DNA from: Fomitopsis serialis
Taxonomy: Eukaryota; Basidiomycota; Agaricomycetes; Polyporales; Fomitopsidaceae
Direction of reading: 5' to 3'
NCBI RefSeq assembly: GCF_022376445.1
Contig: NW_025954985.1
Coordinates: forward strand, 372,001 to 436,000
Length of the DNA stretch: 64,000 nucleotides
The notes beneath the pieces were generated by a model, which was not told the DNA's origin, did no database searches, and saw only the letters and a list, made by a program, of their open reading frames with translations. A program made the translations under genes and the position numbers. Below, one piece after another: positions 33,506-44,147 of this stretch. The stretch's first letter is position 1. Each line of letters opens with the position of its first letter.

Positions 33506-34659
33506 ATGCACGGTGTCGCCTTCGTCCCTCGTCCATTCCCTCCACCAGCCCTCGCTGACGTTCCTATTGAGTATATTATTGCACAACTTCGCCAACTCGC
33601 TCCTCATTACTGGAGAAAGCCCGAGACTTCTGACTGCACTATCGGTTTGTGCCCCTGGGCATTGTATCTCGGGTCAGAGCAATGTCTCATCCCATTGTCT
33701 TTCAGTCGTTCCCTTGGATACTACAAATCAAGCAGCCTGCTCTCCAACTCTCGGAGATGCTGCCGAGGATACTTGTTCGCCACCCGGTGACGTGCCTAGC
33801 CTTCTAGGCTTCTCGCGACAACAAGAGGAGGAGCCCGCTCCTCGTCCCGGCCCTCGCATGGTCATGCAGGTATGATATCCTCTCTCCATATTAGCTCAAC
33901 AACTGACACAATAACCTCCAGCTGCACATGGATTACCTCTGCGCGCACTCGACACTGATCAGGGGATTCATGAGTGGCGCGTCGCCGTTCGAGCTGATGG
34001 AGACCACCGCCAGTTCTACGCTGCCGCTTCATCCCGAGGCCCCGACTCCTGGCTTCCCCGACTCGCGCCGGTCCTCTTTCAGTCTTCCAGTCCCACAGTT
34101 CCCGTGTATGCTTCCGTCGCCGCCTACGCACCCCTCTGTCTACCTGCCCGTGCCTGACCCAGCGTCTTTCCGCCTGCTGGTGCACTACGTCTACTTCGGC
34201 TCCACGTCCTTCATCGAGGATGCGCTGGACGATGGCACCCTCAGCTGGGAGGGTCTCGCCCGCAATGTTGAGTACCTCGGCATGGGCGCCGAGATCAAGG
34301 TCTTCCTCGGGCGATGGTACGGGCGCTGGCGGCATGGACACGGGCCCGCAGAGTACACCTCGGACTCGGACTCGGATTCGGACATGGACATGGAGTTGCG
34401 TCGCGAGCGCGAGTACGACAGCGACACAGATCAGGAGCTCGAGCTCCCGCCAAAAGACATGTCTGCCGCTACGTCTCCGACCGTGTTCGATCCCGATGAC
34501 GAGTACCGCAAGGTGGACGACGACGAGATCATGAAGTCGTCTGAGCCGTCGCGCGGCCGCAAGCGCACCCCGCGCCGCTTGGTGCACTCGTGGTCCGAGC
34601 CTGGACTGGACTCTTCGGTCAAGGAGCAGCTGCGCACTGTTCGCTGCCGCAGCAAGTGA
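33506..34659 (+). CDS. Clp1-like (clampless) developmental protein
   Basis: Resembles the Clp1 family, which in Coprinopsis and Ustilago is needed for clamp formation and growth of the dikaryon downstream of the mating-type genes. Three exons with clean joins: 33506-33644, 33706-33869 and 33922-34659, giving 346 residues. Exon 1 starts MHGVAFVPRPFPPPALADVP and ends in SDCTI. Exon 3 opens LHMDYLCAHSTLIRGFMSGA and carries the strongest family block, VPDPASFRLLVHYVYFGSTS plus WEGLARNVEYLGMG and FLGRWYGRWR. The C-terminus is acidic with Ser-Asp repeats (SDSDSDSD) and then basic (RGRKRTPRR), a possible nuclear signal. The YLCAHSTLIRGF and LVHYVY segments are BTB-like. Assignment rests on remembered family blocks, not a search. 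Confidence 0.72.
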
Positions 34660-36194
34660 TGCTCCGTGTCTTCTGCTCCGCCTATTCTCCCTCCCATTCA
34701 ACCTGCCGCCTTGACCTGAGCATCCCTGCTACGATTCGAACACCCCTTCGTCCTTCGCCTCGAACCGTGCGCGTTCACGTAACCTTATCTTAATTGCTAT
34801 CCACAAGGCGCGCCGACCTCCTTCGTAAGTCCGCGAGTCATCCCCTTCAGCGATTCCCCAAGCTCATACCTGTCCAAAGGACCTTCTCCTACCGTTGCCA
34901 TTGCTTTCGCGGCGACAACCCCCCGCTGACAGACGACCAGTTGATGAACCTAGACCCTCCTTTGCACCGACACCCACCATCCACCCTCCTTCCCGGGTGC
35001 CCCGCCACCCGTTACACCCGCCACCTAATAGTACCCGTAATACCGAGCACCGAGGCGCCAGGCTCTTTCTCGCCCTGTAATGCGGCGCCCCGAACTCGTA
35101 GTGGAGCGCACTGTACGCTCGCCACGCGTGTGCGATAGTATATAGCAACTGTAGGTAAGTACGTCGTAGGTGTATCCGCAGCCAGAACAGAACTCCGTCG
35201 CTCGTTACAACGAATTGATAGTCCAATGTACGATTATCCTGTGTGTCTGTGTGTGTTGATACTGTATCTCGGAGATATCAATGTGGAATACCTTTGGACC
35301 GTTCGAACGAGGTTTCATCGCCGCGATGCTTCTAGCAGCCGGGACGGCGTGATGTGCGCAGTGTCCGCGATGTCGTGGGGGCGTCGATGTCGTTCCTCGT
35401 GTCTCGTTCAGGAGCTACCGTCGGCAACGACCCTTCCTGGACTGGGCCCGACACTAAAGACAATTGACCTGAGAAACGAGCGTGCGGGTTTACAGCTCCG
35501 CGAAGGTGAAGTTCATTGACCATCGGGCCTCTTTATTGTCTTCGTCGGTGTCGGCAATCACTCATTGCAAGTGAGTGGGCATACATCATTGCGCATTGAC
35601 CCCTCTCTCACCAGGAGTGCTTCTGCTTCTCTTGCGCGCGCGACTGGTGATAGCAACGCGGTAATGTATCTGAGGAAGTGGGGTTCCATGCGATCGTAAC
35701 GATTGAACATCACAGACCGATGAACGGCAGAACATACCTAGCACAACCGACGCCTGTCGATGTGATTGGGCAATCCAGCGATCGTGCCGTGGGCACTAAT
35801 TAAATGCGACCTGACGATCGAGAAGGCTTGTGAGTGGCCTTGGCCATTTGTGGCTGAGCTCGTCCGAACACGTCGCGAAATCTGCGCACCTATCTGAAAC
35901 CAAGTCGCGTGAGGGGTTGAACCAGACGATATCAACGAGAATTAGGGGTGCACCAAAAGCAGAATGGTATATTGCGACGAGACGGGTATGAGAACGAGAC
36001 GGGTATGAGGACAAGAGGGCCAAGGAAAATCTACGGCTACAACGGTGACAACAAGGGGATGGGGGGGCAAGCTGTGGGTCGTATGGTAGTGGTGGTGAGT
36101 GAAGAGTGCGGGCGACGATGACGAATAGCGGGACGCGCAAGCCCATCTGACGAAGACACGGAGAAGAAGGTACGCGTGAGTAGAACAAGGCCGT
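34660..36194. other. Spacer between convergent Clp1-like and kinase genes
   Basis: Includes the untranslated 3' ends of both genes. A TGTGTGTCTGTGTGTGTTG stretch lies near 35,240. No coding frame is supported. Confidence 0.45.
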
Positions 36195-37839
36195 TCAGGA
36201 CTTGTTTAACTGGTCATATTCCAGTTCTACTGGCATTGCGACCTCCCCTCCTAGACCAGGGAGTCTTTGGTTCCGTGGTACAGTCCGCGTCTGAACCCGC
36301 TTTGAAAGGTCTGGAAGGTGGTCCGGGACATACGGAGGCTGGGAGTATGGTCAGTCCACGCACGAGATGAGAAGCGACCCGTGTGGCTTACCACAGTTAA
36401 TCTATGGCGCATCCCCGTCCAGTCAACCTTCCCGTGCATGAAGGGATGATTCCGGACTTCGTCATTCCTAGCCAGCTTCTCCTTGCGACCCCTCACGGCG
36501 ATCATGCCGTACCGTTTCGCCATGTCCCGCGTGAGCATCCTGCTGACGAGGTCTTTTAGGTCGGGATCGATGTATAATCCTTTGATCCCCTTGACTTCCC
36601 AGAAGTCACCGGGAGTCGCCTGCATGATCATGTTGTAGACCTCAGTTCCCTCGGTCCCAGGAAATGGCTGACACACGCGCGTTCAGGTCTCTTTCAATCT
36701 CGCGATGCTGAAACGAAAGACTTACCCAAGCATTGGTGACCATCTGGTATAGGATGACCGCCGCCGACCACCAGTCGCCCGCCATACGGATACCCTCGGG
36801 TAGCTTCCTCGGATCGTTGTCGAAGAACTCCGGCGCGGTGTACGGGAACGTCCCAACGTGTTTCCAGTTGAACTGGTTGGACATGAGACCCGCGACACCA
36901 AAGTCGGCTAGTTTGAGGTACCCGTCTGCGCCCATAAGGATGTTGTGCGGCTTCAGGTCGCGATGCACAATTTTGTGCGTATGCAGAAACTCCAGCGCAA
37001 GTGTGAGGTTGGCGAAGTAGAACCGCGCGTCTTCACAGCGTAACGGGCCGTGGTCCTTCAGGAATGCGTCGAATGACTCGCACGGTGCGAGTTCCGTCAG
37101 GAGATAACAATGCCGCTCGTCCTGGAAGGTGTCGACGAGTCCGGACACGAACGGATGCCACGGAAGTTCTGCGAGCCTTTCGCGCTCGGTGTTTCTAGCC
37201 TCCAGCATCTCCCTGATAGCATTCAGATGGGCCTCATCCGTCTCGTAAGGCCTAACCCAAGTGTTCTATATTCCATATGAGCTGAATGCCACACATATCT
37301 CCGAACGGGCTCCTCACCATCTCCGTGTGTCTTTGGGTTGACTTGTCGAGAGCTTTCAACGCGAATTGCGTCCCAGGGCGATCCAGTCGGTGATCCCTTG
37401 ATTTGGTTCGCATAACGCGAACCAAGGACACGAAGCCGTAGCTACCGTCGCCTGACGTCGTGTAAGTGCCACACAGTAGTATTTGACCGACAAGACACGC
37501 AACGTACCCAATGCGCTGACATACTCCAAGTCGCTGAGCTTGAGGGGCGTCGGACGGTTTGACCTCTTAGCAGGTGGCGCGTACGGCTTCTTGCCATGAG
37601 CGACCTTCGATTGTTGTCCGGTTTCCCGGCGGTCGGCCTCCGGGACATCCGTGTTCGGGATTTGAGCACCCTAAGCACCCGCCGGTGAGACTTCCATCGT
37701 TCACAAGTGCTGTACTTACTGGAGTTGGCGAGCCCGAGCGAGTGGCTCTCTTTGAGCCTTTCGATGTTCTCGTGCCACTGCCAACAGTGCGATGCTTCGA
37801 CGCGTCGGCGCGGGACTCCTTCGTTCGTACGGCGGGCAT
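36195..37839 (-). CDS. AGC-like serine/threonine protein kinase
   Basis: The start at 37839 gives MPAVRTKESRADASKHRTVG, a basic N-terminal tail. After introns comes the glycine loop, ALGDGSYGFVSLVRV, with FALKALDK supplying the ATP-binding Lys. The N-lobe helix is in EARNTERERLAELPWHPFV. The catalytic core has the HRDLKPHNIL loop, LADFGVAG, GTFPYTAPEFF and DWWSAAVILYQMV, then PFPGTEGTEVYNMIM. The last exon, after an intron near 36,400-36,350, reads PPYVPDHLPDLSKR..EYDQLNKS with a stop at 36195-36197. The TAPEF activation segment, GTFPYTAPE and the C-tail resemble the AGC group (PKA/S6K side), but no hydrophobic FxxF motif is evident. At least five introns, no frameshift. Pathway unknown. Confidence 0.85.
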
Positions 37840-38694
37840 AGTGTGTGTAAAGGCTGGGTGGTGGTTAGGGAGTCGATGGAGGTAGCAGAGAAAGAGGCTG
37901 TTGGTTGAGAGACGGTTGAACGCGATGCCCTTTATGCTACGCCACACCGAGGGTGGCCGAAACAAGCGCCCGGTCAAAGCGCAAGAGGCTGTCCTTGTAT
38001 TCTGCATTAGGTTGTTGGTCCACGCTTGTCAAATGCAGCTTACCGTTGCGAGTGTACCAAGGGAGTGCCTGCGGTCTATGGTATGCGACCATAAGGGTAA
38101 CTGGCCATTCGAAGGCGTGCAGCTTGCCTGTGGGCGGTCAGTACTGGTCAGTACGTTCGCAATCTCAGATCGGGACGGAAGCTGCCTGTGTGCTGCTGGA
38201 CACAATGAGCCAGTGACAATTAGACAATGTAGGCCCGCGCCAATAATCTGCTTAGACCCAATCAGTAACCCAAAGGCGATTGCAGGCGTTCCTTGTTGAC
38301 AACCTGCAGAGTGTCCTATACGACAAGTCCGGGTTAGAATGAGAAACTTGTTGCTGGGTATCACTGAGAGGCCACAAAGTATCGACTTCCGAAGCAACAA
38401 TGATTGCGAGGATATCAGTTAATGAGTGCAATGATTTACGGAGATATACCATGCGAGCAGCGGAAACGACAGTGTACAATGCTAGTGCACCTAGTAGGAG
38501 ATCGGAACACGTCAGCTGTCGACACTCGCTGGCGTATCCAGATGACACTCACCAGAGCGAGAAATGCAGAAAGAACAGAAACGATTACCGTATGTCTAGC
38601 GTTGACGAACTCATACACGACGGAGTACTGGACCACCGGCACACGCCCTCCAGCTCCAATTCCGAGCAGCAGCCTCCATCCAAGCGATAATTTA
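37840..38694. other. Spacer between kinase and LIS1 genes
   Basis: Promoter side of the kinase and 3' side of LIS1. Short overlapping frames only. Confidence 0.45.
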
Positions 38695-40371
38695 TCATGG
38701 CAGCCAAATCTTGATCGTCTGGTCGACGCTCCCCGATGCGACGACGTTGACAAACTTCTCAGGTTCCGCCTTGGCATCAGCGGCGACGCCGTTGGCCTTC
38801 GTGCCATCGGCGCCTTGTGGTTTGGATTGGGGACCCCATGCGAGGCACGTCACGAAATGTCCATGCGCCTGCACGGTCTTCATGCAACGGCCAGTCGTGA
38901 GCTCCCAGACGCGAATTGTGTAGTCGTCAGATGCGGAGAGGAGGAACTTGCCCGTGGGATGGAAGACGAGTGCCCGCACCCAGTTATCATGTCCCGCCTA
39001 GCAACGCGTGTAAGGACTTATCGCACTGAGGGCTGCGCAACCTACCAGACTACGAATGAGTTGACCGCCTTGGCAGTCCCATATCTTGACGGTCTTGTCT
39101 CTTGAACCAGTCGCAAGGTATGCTCCCGATCTCTTCACTCTGTCTTTATCCTGGATACCACCTGTCGTAGATCACACAACGGAGATTGCTACAGCTGACT
39201 TACTGGAAGGCCTCCAAGCTCGCGAATTGCAGTATATGCAGCAATAGGAGCAAAAGCGACGACCTCGACGACATGTTCGTGCCCACGGAACTCCAACTTC
39301 GTCTCTCCATTCAAGGGATCGCTTAGCCGCGCAGTCTACCGAATCGAGGTGCTCAGCATCCAATTGCAGCCGGTCTGCGTGCTACATACCTGATCATTCG
39401 AAGCACTGGCGATTAATCGACCATCGTCTGACGGCTGTACACACCGAACCCACTCAGAATGTCCGGTGATCGTGCGGACGAGGTGCCTACACGCATGTCA
39501 ATGTGGAATCGCGCAGGACATAAATGCAACTCACGTCGAAGCAACATCAAATATCCTGATGGTCTTATCTCGGCTTGCACTAACGATTTGCTGGTCGCCA
39601 GGCATGAAGCGCACCGAAGATACTGTATGGTCGTGCCCGGAGAATGTCTTCGTATTGCGCCATTCATTCTGTGCATCCCAAATCTTGATCAACAGGTCGG
39701 ACGAGCAGCTCACTGGTATACCCAGGCGGCCTCAGCTATACCCAATGCACGCGGGGATAAGATGCATCAGTCATACCTAGTAGATTGCCCTTACTGTCAA
39801 AGTCAACGTCATTTACGGAACGCGTATGGCCTTTCAGCGTCCGTTCGAATTCTCCAGTTTCCCAGTCCCAGATCTTGACTGTACCATCATCGCTTGCAGA
39901 CGCAATGAGGTTGAACGTCGGGTGGAACGCTACTTTCAGAACTTGTCCTCGGTGTCCCGTCAGAACATACGCTGCCGGCGCTCGCGGGACCCAGTCTGTC
40001 TGCATCTGCGCACGTTTAGCGGGTGAAACAGAAAGCTCTTCTTGCAGGGACGCATTCCGGTTCTCTAGGTCCATAATCTGGACGAGGGCATATGGCTGGT
40101 GTTAACGTGAGTATTGCCTAACGACGTACCTTCTTCTGCAGCCGTATCACGCTCGTCCATTTCTTCTCCAGCAATCCAGCATACTTGGCCTTGGGGTCGG
40201 GCGTGTACTCAATTCCAGCATCCGTCTTGAGTGAGTTGAAAGCATCCGTGAAGTTGTTCGAGTGGAGGTATTCGAGTATTGCCTTGTGACTGCATCGATG
40301 AGTCTCGGGTACCCAGACTCGAGAAATGCGACCTACAGCTCCTCCTTCTGCCGCTCGGAGAGAAGAGACAT
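38695..40371 (-). CDS. nudF: LIS1/NudF dynein regulator
   Basis: WD40 protein that binds cytoplasmic dynein and NudE and drives nuclear migration along microtubules in hyphae. The first exon ([12 protein letters not shown]) opens the LisH domain, continued by [22 protein letters not shown] residues after a short intron. A coiled coil ([20 protein letters not shown]) follows at about residues 60-85. Seven blades are then visible: [114 protein letters not shown] and [13 protein letters not shown], ending [11 protein letters not shown]. An Ala/Lys-rich insert sits in the last blade. Many short introns, clean frame. Divergent from the YTH gene, 260 bases between starts. Confidence 0.95.
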
Positions 40372-40631
40372 GGTGCGTGTTGCTGCGAACTGGCCGGGCG
40401 ACGCGTCAAAGGAGGGGCAGCATCTACCAGCGGACTGGACAGACGCGAGTACTGGGCAGACGCGACCAAGTCTCAGTCTCGCAACGACTTGCACCCAAAT
40501 CACTGCCTGCCTCAAATGGCAGGGAGACCACGGACACCCCGGAGACCCTCCGGACCGCGACCACCTCGCGCGCATGCTGCATCTTTCCATCATCCCCTCG
40601 CCTTGGATTTTCTTCTCTTCAATCCGAGCGG
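40372..40631. promoter_or_regulatory. Bidirectional promoter region of nudF and the YTH gene
   Basis: Only 260 bases separate the two start codons on opposite strands, so both promoters must share or overlap here. No TATA box is evident. Confidence 0.5.
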
Positions 40632-41960
40632 ATGTCTTCGCAGTCGGGCCATACCATATCTCCCCCGCCAGTCCCTGCGTCGAACGCGGCCTCTGGCGGT
40701 AGTGGTGTTCGTCGCCACCATACAATCTCGGCTTCATCGCGTTCTAACAGAACGACCTCCAAAATCGCAATCTCCGAGCTCGAGGACCCGACTGAGCAAA
40801 TCTGGAACGATGACGAGCTCGTGGATCAGGAATGGTCTGGCGGCATTGGGGCGGTAGGCGAGAAGTCGTCGCTGCACAGACAGGCGTCCTTGCCGACGCG
40901 ATATCATCGTGGTGAGTCAACCCGAGCACTATCACTGGTGTTCTGCCGATTAACCACTATCCGTTCGTTCACAAGTCCCTTACGGTAGTCAGCCAGGCTC
41001 GCATACACCCAGGACCCTCAACAGTCTGTCTGCTATTGCTGGACATGAGGGCGAGGAAGAAGAATGGGAGAGGGAGATGCGCGGCTTGCGTGACGAAGAA
41101 GAGGTACGCGTCATAGTCCTCCGCATCATGCTGTATCTTCACATTTCGCACTGACCTAGCACGGCCTCTCGACTTCTGACCATGGACATGTTGCGGACTC
41201 GTCGTCATCGGCAGCTTCGCCTCTGTCTCCGCACTTCGGTACAGGGATTTCTCATGGCCCGTCACCACCTCCGGGAGGTTCTGCCGGCGTGCGTCGGCAC
41301 CAAAGTCTCAACTATCCCAATACTACTCCTGGTGTCCGACACCTGACCTCTGGCCTCAAACGTGCTGGCACAATTCAGGCGGGCCCTATGAAAAGCCAGA
41401 CAAAGGGAGTGCCGTATTCCGGTGCACAGAGTCCTAGCCCGACCAATGCTGAAGAGGAATACGACAACGACAGCACGCATGCGGAGGAGGACTCGTACTT
41501 TGGACTGCCCACACAGCAAGGCCAAGGTCAGTATCCTGGCAGTCCAATCGGCAGATCGTCGCCGTGGAACACCCCCGGCAACGAATGGCGTACTCAGATG
41601 GGCGGCAGCGGCACGTCGCAGTTTGGAAGCAACGGCGGCAACATCGGAATCGACGATGTCTCGCGTGCGCTCTCTACGCTGGAGATCAACCAGCAGTATG
41701 GCGGTGCTTCTGGGGGTTTCCAGCAGGGTCAGTCCGTGCACCCTCCTCGCTTCAATCCTGCTCACCCCCCGCCCATGCAAGCTCCTGGCATGCGCGGGAA
41801 CAACAACAGTTCTTCCCGCAAGCTCCAGCTTGTCACGGACTTGGATGCCCGAAATGCGCAGAGCTCGGTACAGAGTGCCTCGGCATATGTACCGCCCATC
41901 GGCCATGGCTTGCCGGCGACTTCCCAAAGTCAAATTCGCGAGCGTGAGGAGCAGCAGCAA

Positions 41961-41995
<35 letters not shown>

Positions 41996-43524
41996 GCAGC
42001 AGCATCAACAGCAACAACAGCAACACACTGGTCGGGAGCGCGCCTTCACTGCATCTGGCACCACTACCTGGGACCAGAAGGAGCGCATCTTGGGCGGACG
42101 AGCGTCAAACCCGAGTCTCCACCATTTGTACCAGAAGAACGGGGCTGGCGACATCCCGAATGTACCCCCTATCCCCTCGCAGTATCTAAACCAAGGGCAG
42201 GCACCAAGAATGGGTGTCGCGTCCCCTCCCCTCGGCAGCCAAGCACACAGCCGTGCTCAGTCCCAGAGTGGTTCGCAGAGCGGCTCGTTGGAAGGATTTA
42301 TCAGCTCTCCCATTGATGTCCCAACTTTGATTGCGACGAAGGGCTATAACCCTGTCGACTTCGATACGCGGCCTCTATTCGTAGGTATCCGGTTGATTGT
42401 CAGCCACGAATGAGCGTACTGATCGGTCTCTTGGTTAGGCGCGGTTCTTCGTCATCAAGTCGTACACGGAGGATGACGTCCACAAGTCGCTCAAGTACGA
42501 GATCTGGAGCTCCACCGATCCCGGAAACAAGAGGCTTGATAAGGCCTTCAAGGAGAACGCCGGCAGGGGTCCGATTTACCTGTTCTTCAGCGTGAACGCC
42601 AGGTAAGGTTTTCTCCCAGTACCTTGAATTCTGAATCTCGGAAGGCACTCACGTGCTGGATTCTAGTGGTCACTTCTGTGGCATGGCGGAAATGCTGACG
42701 CCGGTACGTTGCGTCTCCCGCGCCTCGTCTCGCTGTGTGGGTTTGTTAATGGTTCTGCAGGTGGATTATACCCGGAGCAGCACTGTATGGGCGTCGGATA
42801 AGTGGAAGGGCGTTTTCAAAGTACGCTGGATTTACGTCCGCGACATTCCCAACGCCAACCTGAGGCATATCCGCCTCAAGTACGTTTTTCCCATGTTGTC
42901 AGCGTATCATGTACTCACGGTTTACCATGTTCAGCAATACGCAGGAGCGCAAGCCAGTCACGAACTCGCGTGACACGCAAGAACTACTCCCTGATGCAGG
43001 TCAGGAGATGCTGCGTATCTTCCACACCCATCCGGCAAGGACGTCGCTGCTGCAAGACTTCGCCTTCTATGAGGTACGAATTTAGCGGACCGATATTATT
43101 CGCGGCTGATCGTGTGTCACACACATAGCTACAAGCCATGCAGAAGGTGCAGACTGTCCAAGTACCGGGTCAACCTCAAGGCCTTCCCCTTCCTCAGGGC
43201 GCCTCATCGCCGACCCAAACTCCCATGCCGATGCAGTCGAACAATCAGTCTCAACTCTCTTCTCCGGGCGCGTCAGGCCAGCATCCATTCGCGATGTCGA
43301 ACCCGACGGCCCTCGCATATGCCGCGCAGCACATGGGCATGCAGCAGATGAACATGAACATGATGGGAATGAACCCGCTGATGCAGATGCAGATGAACAT
43401 GGGCAACATGGGCACGCCGTTCGCCAACCCGCACGCGATGCAGAGCGTCATGCGCCACCCGAGCCCCGGTCCCATGCCCGTCGGCCAAAACTTCATGGGG
43501 CTCGGCGGCATGCCCGGGTTCTGA
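40632..43524 (+). CDS. YTH-domain RNA-binding protein (m6A reader type)
   Basis: Likely binds N6-methyladenosine or DSR-type RNA motifs and controls mRNA fate (relatives: Pho92, Mmi1, YTHDF). The start at 40632 gives [20 protein letters not shown]. The N-terminal 480-odd residues are low-complexity and Ser/Gly/Gln-rich with a polyglutamine run. The YTH domain spans five or six exons from about 42,440: [20 protein letters not shown] followed by [53 protein letters not shown] and [11 protein letters not shown]. The Trp of EIWSS and the Trp of KWKG are at the places of the aromatic cage. The C-terminal exon is Met/Gln/Asn-rich ([20 protein letters not shown]), ending MPGF at 43522-43524. No frameshift seen. 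The disordered flanks suggest phase-separating behaviour; that is inference. Confidence 0.93.
41950..42025 (+). repeat. CAG/CAA repeat encoding polyglutamine
   Basis: About 25 codons of CAG and CAA with one CAT (His) interruption, in frame within the disordered part of the YTH protein. Mixed CAG/CAA codons suggest a stable tract. Confidence 0.9.
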
Positions 43525-43964
43525 GTCGTCGCTCGCAGGACCGTCGCGCAAGGTGTAAGAAGAATCTACGTCTGTTTTGAATATAGAAGAAACAAGCCCG
43601 ACGCAATAAGGAAAGTCGGCCTCATTCCTTGCTCTTTATCCGTTTCTCCTCCAACATATGATATCCACCCTCTGATTGTCTGTCTGTTGTTTGTCGACCG
43701 CCATCTTGTATCACCAGAAGGTTCGGCACAGGTGCTTGCTCCTCCATCTATTCTTCCGCAGCCTACTGTCATCATAATGAGTTGTTGATTCGCGACACGA
43801 TCTCCCTCTCTTTATTCCCTCTCCTACTTGATTCAACATTGCAACGTACAAATGGGACGGTACATACCAACGGACATTGATAGTCGAGTGTATTTGTCCT
43901 GATGCTCCCCAGTACTGACGTGCCTCTATGCCTACGTGCAATGTAGTCCTTATTTGAAGACGTC

Positions 43965-43975
43965 TAACTTAGATG

Positions 43976-43976
<1 letters not shown>
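43965..43976 (+). repeat. Target-site duplication, left copy
   Basis: TAACTTAGATGG, one base before the poly-T of the LINE. Identical to 61514-61525. Confidence 0.85.

Positions 43977-43977
<1 letters not shown>

Positions 43978-44007
<30 letters not shown>
43978..44007 (-). other. Poly-A tail of the LINE
   Basis: 30 consecutive T on the plus strand directly after the left target-site copy. Confidence 0.9.
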
Positions 44008-44008
<1 letters not shown>

Positions 44009-44147
44009 GAGGGCTTTTACAGATGCCGACAGCGGACAATTGGTCCGCCTCGGTCATCCAGCTTGCGTACGGTATTACCCGTAAGTGCAATCCATGGGAA
44101 AAAATGCATTTTACGCACGGTTTTTCAAAAAACCAGTGTGGGACTCT

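Noticed and set aside
34720..34760. GATTCGAAC as a tRNA T-loop
   Set aside because: No acceptor stem or anticodon arm can be folded around it; no tRNA was found in the window.
41262..42026. 254-codon minus-strand frame rich in leucine
   Set aside because: It is the antisense of the CAG/CAA tract and of the disordered part of the YTH protein; the leucines are antisense CAG codons.
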